Positions 8,012 through 15,554 of a DNA stretch of 28,918 nt are shown here, one piece after another. Made by a program: the position numbers and the translations under genes. Source of the stretch: an uncultured Campylobacter sp. Its GTDB lineage: Bacteria > Campylobacterota > Campylobacteria > Campylobacterales > Campylobacteraceae. The DNA is taken from assembly GCF_905371695.1 (NCBI RefSeq), contig NZ_CAJPMA010000012.1, forward strand, positions 1 through 28,918, in the 5' to 3' direction. Numbering within the stretch: the first letter of the stretch is position 1; the number at the start of each line of letters is the position of its first letter. The notes beneath the pieces are model-generated. The model made no database searches. It was given only the letters and a program-made list of their open reading frames with translations, and was not told where the DNA came from.

Positions 8012-8157
8012 TGGGCTTAAATTTTAACGAAAAAGGCGAGTTTAAATTCGGCAAATTTAACTATAAAAAAGCACGCGAAACCGCCGAAAATTACGCGAAA
8101 TTTAAACTAGACAACAACGAAGAAGAGATTAGCTGCGGCGGCGAGAGGAGCTGCTAA
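8011..8157 (+). CDS. Small 48-residue hypothetical protein
   Basis: ATG at 8011-8013 overlaps the stop of the preceding decayed gene (TAATG), a layout typical of translational coupling. The peptide starts MGLNFNEKGEFKFGKFNYKK and ends EEEISCGGERSC, charged with two cysteines near the C terminus. It looks like a genuine small protein that was co-expressed with the upstream gene. No family is recognised. It may now be orphaned because its upstream partner is broken. Confidence 0.45.
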   Translation: MGLNFNEKGEFKFGKFNYKKARETAENYAKFKLDNNEEEISCGGERSC

Positions 8158-8248
8158 GACTTCGCGTTTAAGCGCCGCAGCGCGCAGGGCTTTATTTGCG
8201 GCTTTTGGCAAATATCGGTCCGCATTTACGGCGTGCGGTAGTTTGATT

Positions 8249-8773
8249 TTATGCCGTTTTTCTAAATTTTCCGCTGCCTTTAAATTTTAGTTCGCCGCAA
8301 AATCTCTTGCCGAATTTCGCCTCGACGATGAGAACCAGCACGAAAAATATCTTTTCGTCGTTTAAAGAGGCGATTTGGCGCAGGGTTTGATCTGCACCGC
8401 TAAATTTGACGCCGTTTTTGCGTAAAGTTTCGCAAAAAATAGCCTCGTCAAAGCCCAGCATTTGCGAAATTTCGGTTATACTGTATGGCTCGAGCGAGGC
8501 GATGATGCGGTCCATGTTGCACATGCTAGGATTTTTGCGGCGAGTTACGACGTCCGTAAATTCGTTTGCGAGCTTAACGAGCTTTTTCTTGCGATTTATC
8601 ACATGCAAAAGCGCGGCTAAAATCACCGAAAAGCCCGCAAATTTATGCGTGCCCATCCAAAATTCGTCGTATTCTCCAATCACGAAATTTACACCCGAAA
8701 ATGTGAGCAGGCAAAGTCCTAAAATCAGCATGCAAATGAGGCAGAATTTATAAACAATCTCGAATTTAAGCAT
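8249..8773 (-). CDS. Small membrane protein, DUF4405-like with C-terminal soluble domain
   Basis: The 174-residue protein has two membrane helices (about residues 9-33 and 42-61) with histidines in GTHKFAG and LLHVINRKKKL. This is the spacing seen in DUF4405/cytochrome b-like haem-binding membrane proteins. A cytoplasmic part follows with ITEISQMLGFDEAIFCETLR, which reads like a small helical (HTH-like) module. I chose ATG 8771-8773 because GGGAG lies 5-6 nt upstream; an upstream TTG adds four residues. The gene stands alone and its role is unknown; haem binding is an inference from the two membrane histidines. Confidence 0.65.
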   Translation of the reverse strand: MLKFEIVYKFCLICMLILGLCLLTFSGVNFVIGEYDEFWMGTHKFAGFSVILAALLHVINRKKKLVKLANEFTDVVTRRKNPSMCNMDRIIASLEPYSITEISQMLGFDEAIFCETLRKNGVKFSGADQTLRQIASLNDEKIFFVLVLIVEAKFGKRFCGELKFKGSGKFRKTA

Positions 8774-9035
8774 AAAATCTCCCAAAATATATTTTCGTAA
8801 TTATATACTTTTTAAAATAGACTGATTTTTAAGAATATTTTTAATTTATTTAACTAAACAATATTTCAGGACTGGCATTCGAAATGCAATACAAGCATAA
8901 ATAAAACTGACAAGAGCCTCACGACGGTGGAATTTAGAGGCATTTATAAATATAGAAATTTACTCTCATAAAAACGCTAGATAACGTAAAATATGCCAGC
9001 TCATAAACTGTTATAAAAATTTATACCTTATTTTA

Positions 9036-9686
9036 AGTTTGGTAAGCGTTGCGGACAGGGCGACGTTAGAGGGCGGACTGTTTAAGAACGTAATAGACAG
9101 TTTCGGTAAAGACGGTATTACGGACTTTAAAAGCGCGCTTGATATGTTGAAAAATTACATTTTAAAAGCGAACGCGCAACTGGCGTATTAAACGAGCTAA
9201 AACAAAATTCCGCCGTTTTAAATAATGCGAGCGAGATTTTAGAAACCATGCGAGGAATGACGCCAAAAAGCGCGGAATTACAGCAAGGTATAGGAACTAG
9301 TCCGTTTAGCGCTTTTAAAACGATGGGTAGAAATAGACTCGCAAATAAGCTAAAATCGAAGCTCCCTTATTTAGGAGATAACCAGGCTTTAAAAAACCAT
9401 ATCGTAACCGCGCTTAAAAATACGGGCGATTTAAAAACGACCATAAAAAAATATAAGCGAGATTCCCGCTCAAAAAATTGCGGATGGCGAATTATTATTA
9501 AAAGCTTCCCAAATCACCAATATACCTAAAAAATAGGAATAAGCTAAAAATAGAATTTAGCGACCTAGAAAAAAACTTATCGAGGCCGCACTCACCGTAA
9601 AAGAAATTTTAGAGAAAGCGAAAATTAAAGAGGCTAAAATTAATTACGCGTTAAAGAGGATAAAGGAAATTTTAGAGGTGAAATAG
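9036..9686 (+). pseudogene. Decayed, probably phage-derived gene
   Basis: Successive frames rebuild one helical protein: SLVSVADRATLEGGLFKNVI (from about 9036), then GVLNELKQNSAVLNNASEIL...GMTPKSAELQQGIGTSPFSA...ALKNTGDLKTTIKKYK (about 9190-9463), then IPAQKIADGELLLKASQITN, and EAALTVKEILEKAKIKEAKI...EILEVK, stopping at 9684-9686. At least three frame breaks are needed. Charged helices of this kind occur in large phage virion or polyvalent proteins of Campylobacter prophages, which is my guess; no diagnostic motif is present. It lies just outside the left island border and may be the relic of an older insertion. Confidence 0.4.
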
Positions 9687-9895
9687 AGTAGAGACGGTGT
9701 AGGAGCTGGCAACGGGGCGATAAATATCTAATCGCTTTTAGAAAACTATTAAAACGGAAATGCGCCCCAAACTGTGCCCTAACTTTTATCAAAACTTTGA
9801 CGATTTGACAAATTTAAAGCTTTTATAATTAACCGTTTTTTGACGATCGTATTTGATAAAATATCGTATTTAGGGATTTTTGAGAGGTTTTGAGC

Positions 9896-9941
9896 TGGTG
9901 TCACGGGGGAGACTTGAACTAAGGGCGTCCGGCTTATGAGG
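9896..9941 (-). repeat. attL-like tRNA 3'-half fragment (CAT anticodon), copy 1
   Basis: On the minus strand this reads from the anticodon loop (CTCATAA) to the encoded CCA and matches the copy at 25967-26012 over most of its length. Copy 1 has lost T-stem pairing (CTTAG against CTCCC), so it is no longer under tRNA selection. No 5' half follows at higher coordinates. Tyrosine recombinases often insert in the anticodon or T loop of tRNA genes and leave such 3' halves as border repeats. The recombinase gene starts 105 bp away. Confidence 0.75.
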
Positions 9942-10005
9942 GATTATTGAAATTCGCACCAAATTGCCTAAAAAACGGTATACGGCCGATATTTCTTTAA
10001 ACATC

Positions 10006-10022
10006 TGCTACAGTTTGCTACA
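10006..10022 (+). repeat. Paired TGCTACA repeats inside left border
   Basis: TGCTACA occurs at 10006-10012 and 10016-10022, 10 bp apart, which puts both on the same DNA face. The same heptamer recurs as a pair inside the right border (25868-25874 and 25889-25895). They are candidate arm-type sites for the recombinase or its directionality factor. Confidence 0.5.
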
Positions 10023-10045
10023 ATTTTTATCGTATAACGACGATA

Positions 10046-12241
10046 ATGCGATATCTCGTAAAACGAAACGGCATATACCACTTTAGAATAGCCATTCCGC
10101 TATATTTAAAGCCGTATTTTGGCAATAAAACCGAGTACACAAACTCTATCCGCACAAAACGCTTCACTTTAGCGATGAATCATGCTAAGATTTACTCTAG
10201 AATTTTTAGTATGATTAAAAAGGCGGCTAAGATGAATTTGGGTAGCGAATTTATAGAGAATTTAGTATTTACGCTTTTGGAGGCCAAGGAAACTAAAAGC
10301 ATTAAAGAGCATGATTTACTGGGTAGGTATATAAGCATAGACGGACTATTGTCGCTAAACTTATATCTAAAACAAAGACTTAAGGAAAACAGCTTACCGG
10401 ACACGATATCAAAAGAGGTCGACGAGATATGCAAGAAGCTATCTTGCGCCGATACTTCGGCTAAAAAGGCTCTGGGTAAAAAACTATTGGAAGCTACTAT
10501 CGATAACATAAATCATATATCTTATAAAATGTCTAAAAATCAAAAACTGCCAAACGAGAAACAACAAGCTTTCATGCCGCTTAATAAAAAACGTAAAAAT
10601 ATAAATTTAAATGGCGACGTTAAAAAGAAGATAACCGAATTTACCGAAGATATAGATGTAAGCACCTACCAAGACGATATAGATCTTTTAAAATATAGCG
10701 ACATGGTGCTTCCTTTTACTAAAAAATCATTAAAAAATAGCGTTTCGGAACTAACCGACTCGATAAATGCCCTGGCTAGGCAAAAGGGAGCATTGACGAC
10801 AAATGATATCTTTAGGTTGTTGGGACATAAATTGCTGCCGGATGGGGACGATAAACCAAGCGGAGATTTAAAATTCGGATACGGTAATCTAGGCGACTCT
10901 ACTTTAGGAGGTAGTGTTAAAATATATAAGGCGAGCGATTATGAAGATAGGGGCATAATTTTAAAAGACCTGAAAGAGGGCGACTCGGATACGGCGCCAG
11001 AGCTCGCCGACGCCGACGAGACCGAAGATATTAACGACATCACGTTAAATCAAGCTATTAAATTATCCCAAGGCATTATCGCAGATAGAGCCAAAGCGCT
11101 GAGCGAACGGCTAAAATCTAGTAAAACCCTGGCTACCGTAGTAAACGAGCATGAAGCCGGGACGGACGTAATTACTCTTAAAACGGCTTTTAATAATTAC
11201 GTATCTAACACTAGCGTATCTAGTAGCTGGAGCGATAGCACCCTAGGGCTAGTTAATCACGTAGGAAAACTTATGTCTATGTACTTTGGCGGCGACTTAG
11301 ATATTAAAAGCATAAAAAGAGACGATTTGCTCAAATTTAGAAATACTTTGCTCATGCTACCGACGAAACTCTCTCAAAACAATCTCTATAAAAATAAGAA
11401 CTTAGACGAGATCATAGCTATAGCAAAGGATAAGCCGAAAATTTCCAAGTCCACTATCAAAAAATATATAGTTAGAATCTGCGAATTTTTTAAATATTGC
11501 TACGACAGCGATTACTTCGCTAAAAATCCCGCCACGGATATTCAAATAACCTTAACCGCCGATGACGTTATAAACAAAAAGCCATACCGCGATAGCGACG
11601 TAAACGCTCTTTTAGCCATCGTCGGCGATATCAAGGAAAACGGCGATACGAAAAGCCAAAGGGTAAATAAAGACGAACTGTTTTTCGTAACCCATATTGC
11701 GGCGTATTCGGGAATGAGGCTAAAAGAAATAATCCAGCTAAATACGGACGATATAATAACCAAAGACGGCGTAGTTTGTTTTAGCTTAAATATGGAGATT
11801 GACGTAAATACCGATAGAAGCAAGACTTTAAAAACTAAAAACTCTATAAGAAACGTACCTATTCATTCTAAATTAAAAGATATCGGACTTTTTGAACTAA
11901 TAGATAGTAAAAAGAAATCGGGCGCTAAAAACGGTAAGCCCGTAAGACTATTTAATTGCGACAATAAAGACTTTTCGGAGTATTTTAGAAAAAAGATCAA
12001 CGTAAGGGTAATAAAAGACGATAAAACAAGAACCTTTCATTCTCTTAGGCATACTTTTATAAACAAGCTAATTCAAGGCGGCGAGAGGATAGAGCACGTC
12101 GCAGCCCTGGTAGGACATGAACAACAATATAAGATCACCATGGATACTTACGGCGAACCCGTCAATATGAAAATTTTAAAAAACTTAGTCGAAAAGATAA
12201 ATTTTACAGAAGTTAATGAGGAATGGGAACAAAACGAGTAA
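10046..12241 (+). CDS. Long tyrosine recombinase / integrase
   Basis: The 731-residue protein has a C-terminal phage-integrase catalytic domain: R558 in GMRLKEI, H665 and R668 in HSLRH, H691 in LVGHEQQ and nucleophile Y702 in DTYGEP. The core-binding SAM-like domain lies at about 370-500. The long N-terminal half starts with MRYLVKRNGIYHFRIAIPLY, a DUF6538-like beginning often found in such integrases. It should cut and join DNA at the flanking tRNA fragments. ATG at 10046 has no clear Shine-Dalgarno site, but the start aligns with the second recombinase at 26116. The gene is A/T-richer than the neighbouring chromosomal genes, which suits transferred DNA. Confidence 0.9.
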   Translation: MRYLVKRNGIYHFRIAIPLYLKPYFGNKTEYTNSIRTKRFTLAMNHAKIYSRIFSMIKKAAKMNLGSEFIENLVFTLLEAKETKSIKEHDLLGRYISIDGLLSLNLYLKQRLKENSLPDTISKEVDEICKKLSCADTSAKKALGKKLLEATIDNINHISYKMSKNQKLPNEKQQAFMPLNKKRKNINLNGDVKKKITEFTEDIDVSTYQDDIDLLKYSDMVLPFTKKSLKNSVSELTDSINALARQKGALTTNDIFRLLGHKLLPDGDDKPSGDLKFGYGNLGDSTLGGSVKIYKASDYEDRGIILKDLKEGDSDTAPELADADETEDINDITLNQAIKLSQGIIADRAKALSERLKSSKTLATVVNEHEAGTDVITLKTAFNNYVSNTSVSSSWSDSTLGLVNHVGKLMSMYFGGDLDIKSIKRDDLLKFRNTLLMLPTKLSQNNLYKNKNLDEIIAIAKDKPKISKSTIKKYIVRICEFFKYCYDSDYFAKNPATDIQITLTADDVINKKPYRDSDVNALLAIVGDIKENGDTKSQRVNKDELFFVTHIAAYSGMRLKEIIQLNTDDIITKDGVVCFSLNMEIDVNTDRSKTLKTKNSIRNVPIHSKLKDIGLFELIDSKKKSGAKNGKPVRLFNCDNKDFSEYFRKKINVRVIKDDKTRTFHSLRHTFINKLIQGGERIEHVAALVGHEQQYKITMDTYGEPVNMKILKNLVEKINFTEVNEEWEQNE

Positions 12242-12305
12242 TGCCCTTAAAGCAGAAGGACGCAACCTGGTTCTTTGCGTAAGAAGCGATTTTTTGCGTT
12301 TTTAA
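12241..12305 (+). pseudogene. Fragment of a relaxase gene start
   Basis: Starting at the last base of the recombinase stop codon, the frame ALKAEGRNLVLCVRSDFLRF mirrors the start of the intact relaxase at 13567 (SALQIDGHNVILCVRSEFLT), and the DNA is similar over about 60 bp. It ends in a stop after about 20 codons. The fragment shows that this element once had, or recombined with, a second mob gene right after int. Confidence 0.6.
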
Positions 12306-12438
12306 AAGCTTATAGCAAGCACAAACGTAATCGTTTGGTAAATTAAGACGTGCCACGATACGCATTTTGCCCCCTCGCCCCCCTCGTTGCTTTGTTTACG
12401 CGCTTGCGTACGGCAAGGCGACTTCTTTTTAGGGGATA

Positions 12439-12470
12439 TGGTATAATACTTTAAATCAAATTTGAGGAGA
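12439..12470 (+). promoter_or_regulatory. Extended -10 promoter and RBS of the toxin-antitoxin pair
   Basis: TATAAT at 12442-12447 is preceded by TGG (extended -10), and the -35 region is poor. A GAGGAG ribosome site at about 12464-12469 serves the antitoxin ATG at 12475. Toxin-antitoxin operons normally repress themselves at such promoters. Confidence 0.65.
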
Positions 12471-12474
12471 CAAG

Positions 12475-12720
12475 ATGACCTCGATTAACATACGAACCGA
12501 TAATAGCAATCTAATAGAGGCTATAAGGGCTATTTTACAGTTAGATCCAAAAGCTAAAATAACCTACGACGACGACCTTGGAGGACTAAGTCTTGCGGAT
12601 GCGAAGCATTTGCAAGAAATTTCCGACGCAGACGATAGAGACGAGGTAAAATATTATAGCTTTGATGAAATGAGAGAGCGCTCTAAAGAGCATTTACGAA
12701 AGCTCGGCGCGTCTTTATGA
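12475..12720 (+). CDS. Type II antitoxin
   Basis: An 81-residue acidic protein directly upstream of, and overlapping (ATGA), a RelE/ParE-type toxin gene. The N-terminal part MTSINIRTDNSNLIEAIRAI could form the dimer and DNA-binding fold, and the C-terminal part (FDEMRERSKEHLRKLG) would be the toxin-wrapping helix. I cannot assign it to ParD, RelB or Phd with certainty. Its jobs would be to neutralise the toxin and repress the operon. In a mobile island such pairs often stabilise inheritance. Confidence 0.75.
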   Translation: MTSINIRTDNSNLIEAIRAILQLDPKAKITYDDDLGGLSLADAKHLQEISDADDRDEVKYYSFDEMRERSKEHLRKLGASL

Positions 12721-12998
12721 AAATAGTCTTTTCGGATAAATTCGGTAATGGGCTGGATGGAATACTAAATTTTATTGCCCAAGATAGCCTTAACAGAGCG
12801 ACCGAATTTAACGATGCCTTGTATGAAAAGATACTAGAAATTCCAAGCAGGCCTTATAGTTTTCGTAAGAATAAGCTACTTAAACGAGAGGATACGAGAG
12901 ACTTAATTTTTAAAGGCTACGTAATAGTTTTTCGTATTAAACCGGGTCACATTAAAATTATGTCTATATATAAGCATAATTTGCCGGATTATTGTTAA
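12717..12998 (+). CDS. RelE/ParE-superfamily toxin
   Basis: The 93-residue basic protein has the RelE/ParE fold pattern: an N-terminal helical pair (ILNFIAQDSLNRATEFNDAL), then LLKREDTRDLIFKGYVIVFRI and a closing strand IKIMSIYKHN. The translation start overlaps the antitoxin stop by 4 bp. The family includes ribosome-dependent mRNA cleavers and gyrase poisons. The Y-x-I-V-F-R strand and the lack of a clear RelE catalytic set do not settle which applies. Confidence 0.8.
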   Translation: MKIVFSDKFGNGLDGILNFIAQDSLNRATEFNDALYEKILEIPSRPYSFRKNKLLKREDTRDLIFKGYVIVFRIKPGHIKIMSIYKHNLPDYC

Positions 12999-13163
12999 TC
13001 CTAATGCTACTTTGTATTATCAAATATAGTACTATTATCTTGCATTTTAACACCCCCTTATAGGGATAGATCCAAGAACTTCTTTAATCTTACATTTATA
13101 AAGCTTTGAAGCCCTTAATCTAACCCCATTCTTCATTTCTAAAAAACACAAAAATAAATTCTT

Positions 13164-13180
13164 ACTCTAAAGTACTCTAA
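13164..13180 (+). repeat. Direct repeat ACTCTAA in the mob upstream region
   Basis: ACTCTAA occurs at 13164-13170 and 13174-13180 (10-bp period), upstream of the HTH and relaxase genes. It may be a protein-binding site or part of an oriT. There is no further proof. Confidence 0.3.
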
Positions 13181-13234
13181 GGTATTAAAAATTTCTCAAA
13201 AATTATGTAAGGACATAAAAATAAATGAAAAATT

Positions 13235-13251
13235 CCTATAATTAGTATAGG
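13235..13251 (+). promoter_or_regulatory. Palindrome over a -10 box before the HTH gene
   Basis: CCTATA-ATTAG-TATAGG is a perfect 6-bp inverted repeat covering TATAAT (13237-13242), about 38 bp before the ATG at 13280. A palindrome on the -10 box suggests a repressor operator, perhaps autoregulation by the HTH protein. Confidence 0.5.
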
Positions 13252-13279
13252 TAAGAACTAAGCAAAAGGAGAAAACAAG

Positions 13280-13546
13280 ATGCTTAACGAACTATATACG
13301 AATACGGAATACAAAGTACTTCTTGAGCATATAGCGGGTCAATACAAAGGACAAGCGGTACTAAATAGGCAACAAACGGCAAAACTTCTTAGTATCGGCG
13401 TATCTACTCTTGATCTTCGCATATCACAGGGCAGAGATATTCCTCGCTATATTAAAATGGGCGATGCGAAAAATTCTCGTATAGCGTTTGCGATCACTGA
13501 TATTGCGGCTTATATTTTTCAAAAACGAATCAAGACGTGTTCTTAA
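13280..13546 (+). CDS. AlpA/MerR-like helix-turn-helix protein
   Basis: The 88-residue protein carries LNRQQTAKLLSIGVSTLDLRISQGRDIPRYIKMG at about 29-63 and ends RIAFAITDIAAYIFQKRI. This is the layout of AlpA/excisionase-type winged helix-turn-helix proteins. Such proteins act as recombination directionality factors or as transcription activators of integrase genes. The ribosome site AAAGGAG (13265-13271) is strong. The gene lies 20 bp before the relaxase gene and is probably co-transcribed with it. It could steer excision of the island or control mob expression. Confidence 0.7.
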   Translation: MLNELYTNTEYKVLLEHIAGQYKGQAVLNRQQTAKLLSIGVSTLDLRISQGRDIPRYIKMGDAKNSRIAFAITDIAAYIFQKRIKTCS

Positions 13547-13566
13547 TTTTGAAAAGGTGTAAGTAA

Positions 13567-15249
13567 ATGAGCGCCCTTCAAATCGACGGACACAACGTGA
13601 TTCTTTGCGTTAGAAGCGAGTTTTTAACCTTAAAGAAGGCTATCGTACGATACGAGCACAATGTTAGAGAGGTTAAGCACGCCTCTAAGATCGGATATCT
13701 TAGAGGCAACAGTCGAAACAATAGATACATAGTGCTTAGCGAATATAATGATAACGGTAATATGCGAGAGATACCTAGTAGAGACAAGGAATTTAATGAT
13801 AAAAAATACATAAAAAAACTCTTGCTGGAATATCACGAAAAAATGAGGGCCGACTACGAGGTTCAATCAAAAACATATAAAAACGGCAAGGTGGTAAAGA
13901 ATCGATGGCGAGAAAATATGGTCGGGTTTTCCGAAGTGATCATAAGTTTCGGCACCGAGCGTCCAAAAGACCCCAAAGAAGGACTAAATCAAACCGAAGT
14001 AAATTTTATAAACGCTCAGGTCTCACTTGATAGAGTAAGAAGATTTGCAAATATTTATTGTGCTAAATACAAAGTAAAATGTCTATTAATTAGCGAACAC
14101 AATGATGAAAAGACTAAGCACTATCAACTAATATTTACAAACTATCAGTTTGAAAACCATAAAAACCTTAGGTTTAACGGCAAAGGCGAGACGTTAAAAT
14201 TTGGCAGAAGTATGCAAGAAATGGGAGGGGCGGCGTTTGAAGGTATGGCAATGCGGGGCAAGATCGGCACTAAGGCAAGACATAAGAATTTAAAACAAAT
14301 GCACAAAGATGAAAAAGAGTTTAATAATGAGCAAGAGTTTAAAAACAAAATTAGACAATCGATAGTCGATAGAGCAAGGAAGTATATAAAAAAGAAAGAG
14401 TCTATGTTTGGCAAAGATTATTTGAGATTAGAAATCGAGGACGATAAGGATTTTATAACGAGTCTTACGAATTTGGTTTTAGATCAAATGAAGGACAATA
14501 TAAACATAGTTACTGATAGCGAATTAAAACAAACGGTCGAGGAACTAACCAATCAGCTTTTAAACAAAGGTGAAGTAATGGCAAAAAATAATCAACTAGA
14601 ACAATCTAACGAAGAGTTAATCCAAGAAAACGAAAAATTAAAAGAAGCAAACGCAAATCTAAATAATCAAGATGAAATTATAAAAGATAGAAATTTGCAA
14701 ATAAGCGACCTCTCTGCTGAGCTAATCCAAAAAGATAACGAAAACCTTAAACTGCAAAATCAAATAAAAAGCTTTGAAGCAGATAAAGAAAAAATAGAAG
14801 AATTAAAGCAAAAAGCAAGTCAAAGCGACATACTAAAAAGCGAGCTTGAAAAAGTCAATCAAGACCTAGAATATAAAGAAAAAACAAATCAACATTTAAA
14901 GCAAAGAAACGGATATTTAGAAGCATCCAAAATAAACGAAGAAACCTTAAAAAAAGATAACGATAATAAACAACTACAAATAGCTAAACTGCAAACTTCT
15001 ATAAATAGCAAAGATCGAAGAATATCCGAGCTGGAAGGAGAAGTAAAAGTTAAAGACGAAACGATAGGAAATTTACAGGATAAGTTAACTATATTGGAAA
15101 ACTTTAAAATGAAGGTTATTAATTTTATCTCAAAAATAAACAATCTAATACCGAATTTTAGCAAGCTATTGGATGACGAACCAAGTGAAATAAAGGATGA
15201 GATAAAAAGTAAAATAGCCGGCAAAGATAGTATAGGGATAGGCTTTTAG
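13567..15249 (+). CDS. MobV (Mob_Pre)-like relaxase with long coiled coil
   Basis: This 560-residue protein matches plasmid mobilisation relaxases of the MobV/Pre type in layout. Motif I is EHNVRE (H31, N32, R34). A motif III-like stretch is EHNDEKTKHYQLIF (H178, D180, E181, H185), where the usual pattern is HxDExxPHxH, so the third histidine is Gln187 and Pro is Lys. Residues about 325-510 form a long, heptad-rich, Lys/Glu/Asn-rich coiled coil, typical for MobV C-termini. It would nick oriT and pilot DNA into a conjugation machine supplied by another element. The gene is strongly A/T-rich, unlike the iron genes after it. The changed metal-binding residue may lower or alter activity. Confidence 0.7.
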   Translation: MSALQIDGHNVILCVRSEFLTLKKAIVRYEHNVREVKHASKIGYLRGNSRNNRYIVLSEYNDNGNMREIPSRDKEFNDKKYIKKLLLEYHEKMRADYEVQSKTYKNGKVVKNRWRENMVGFSEVIISFGTERPKDPKEGLNQTEVNFINAQVSLDRVRRFANIYCAKYKVKCLLISEHNDEKTKHYQLIFTNYQFENHKNLRFNGKGETLKFGRSMQEMGGAAFEGMAMRGKIGTKARHKNLKQMHKDEKEFNNEQEFKNKIRQSIVDRARKYIKKKESMFGKDYLRLEIEDDKDFITSLTNLVLDQMKDNINIVTDSELKQTVEELTNQLLNKGEVMAKNNQLEQSNEELIQENEKLKEANANLNNQDEIIKDRNLQISDLSAELIQKDNENLKLQNQIKSFEADKEKIEELKQKASQSDILKSELEKVNQDLEYKEKTNQHLKQRNGYLEASKINEETLKKDNDNKQLQIAKLQTSINSKDRRISELEGEVKVKDETIGNLQDKLTILENFKMKVINFISKINNLIPNFSKLLDDEPSEIKDEIKSKIAGKDSIGIGF

Positions 15250-15320
15250 TTGGATTGGTTTTTGATTTCGAATATAAAGTTACCAAAATTTTTAGTCAGC
15301 ATATTTAATAAGCTTCTTTT

Positions 15321-15554
15321 TTGCCAACATATACCAAGTTATATAATGTGCGAGCTGGTTACACCAAATCGGAGCGTATGCCTAGATCTTTTTTGTACTT
15401 TGGTGATGCGGCCGAATTTTGTCAAAAGTTATTAAAATATAAAAATTTATCCCTCAAACGTCAAAATATTCTTGATAACGTCTATCCATTTAAATATAAT
15501 CTAACTAAAAAATTAAAGGATAAATTTGCTTTACAGGTCGCTAACTGTGCTTAG
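15321..15554 (+). CDS. Unidentified 77-residue frame, possible gene fragment
   Basis: The frame from TTG 15321 reads YNVRAGYTKSERMPRSFLYF, then GDAAEFCQKLLKYKNLSLKR, which looks like true protein rather than random translation. It lacks a convincing ribosome site and overlaps the start of the MFS gene by 29 bp. I do not recognise a family. It is most likely the tail or middle of a gene cut during assembly of the island. Confidence 0.25.
   Translation: MPTYTKLYNVRAGYTKSERMPRSFLYFGDAAEFCQKLLKYKNLSLKRQNILDNVYPFKYNLTKKLKDKFALQVANCA

Larger units (their letters stand above)
9687..10045. other. Island left-border region
   Basis: No gene is seen. The stretch holds a direct repeat ATCGTATTT at 9846-9854 and 9863-9871, the partial tRNA (9896-9941), and two TGCTACA copies at 10006-10012 and 10016-10022, directly before the recombinase gene. 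Confidence 0.55.

Noticed and set aside
13164..13251. CRISPR array or iteron-type replication origin
   Set aside because: Only two short repeat units with no spacer pattern and no replication protein gene nearby.
15250..15435. Frame directly after the relaxase stop (61 codons)
   Set aside because: No ribosome site and low-quality composition; the overlapping frame from 15321 looks more protein-like, and even that is weak.
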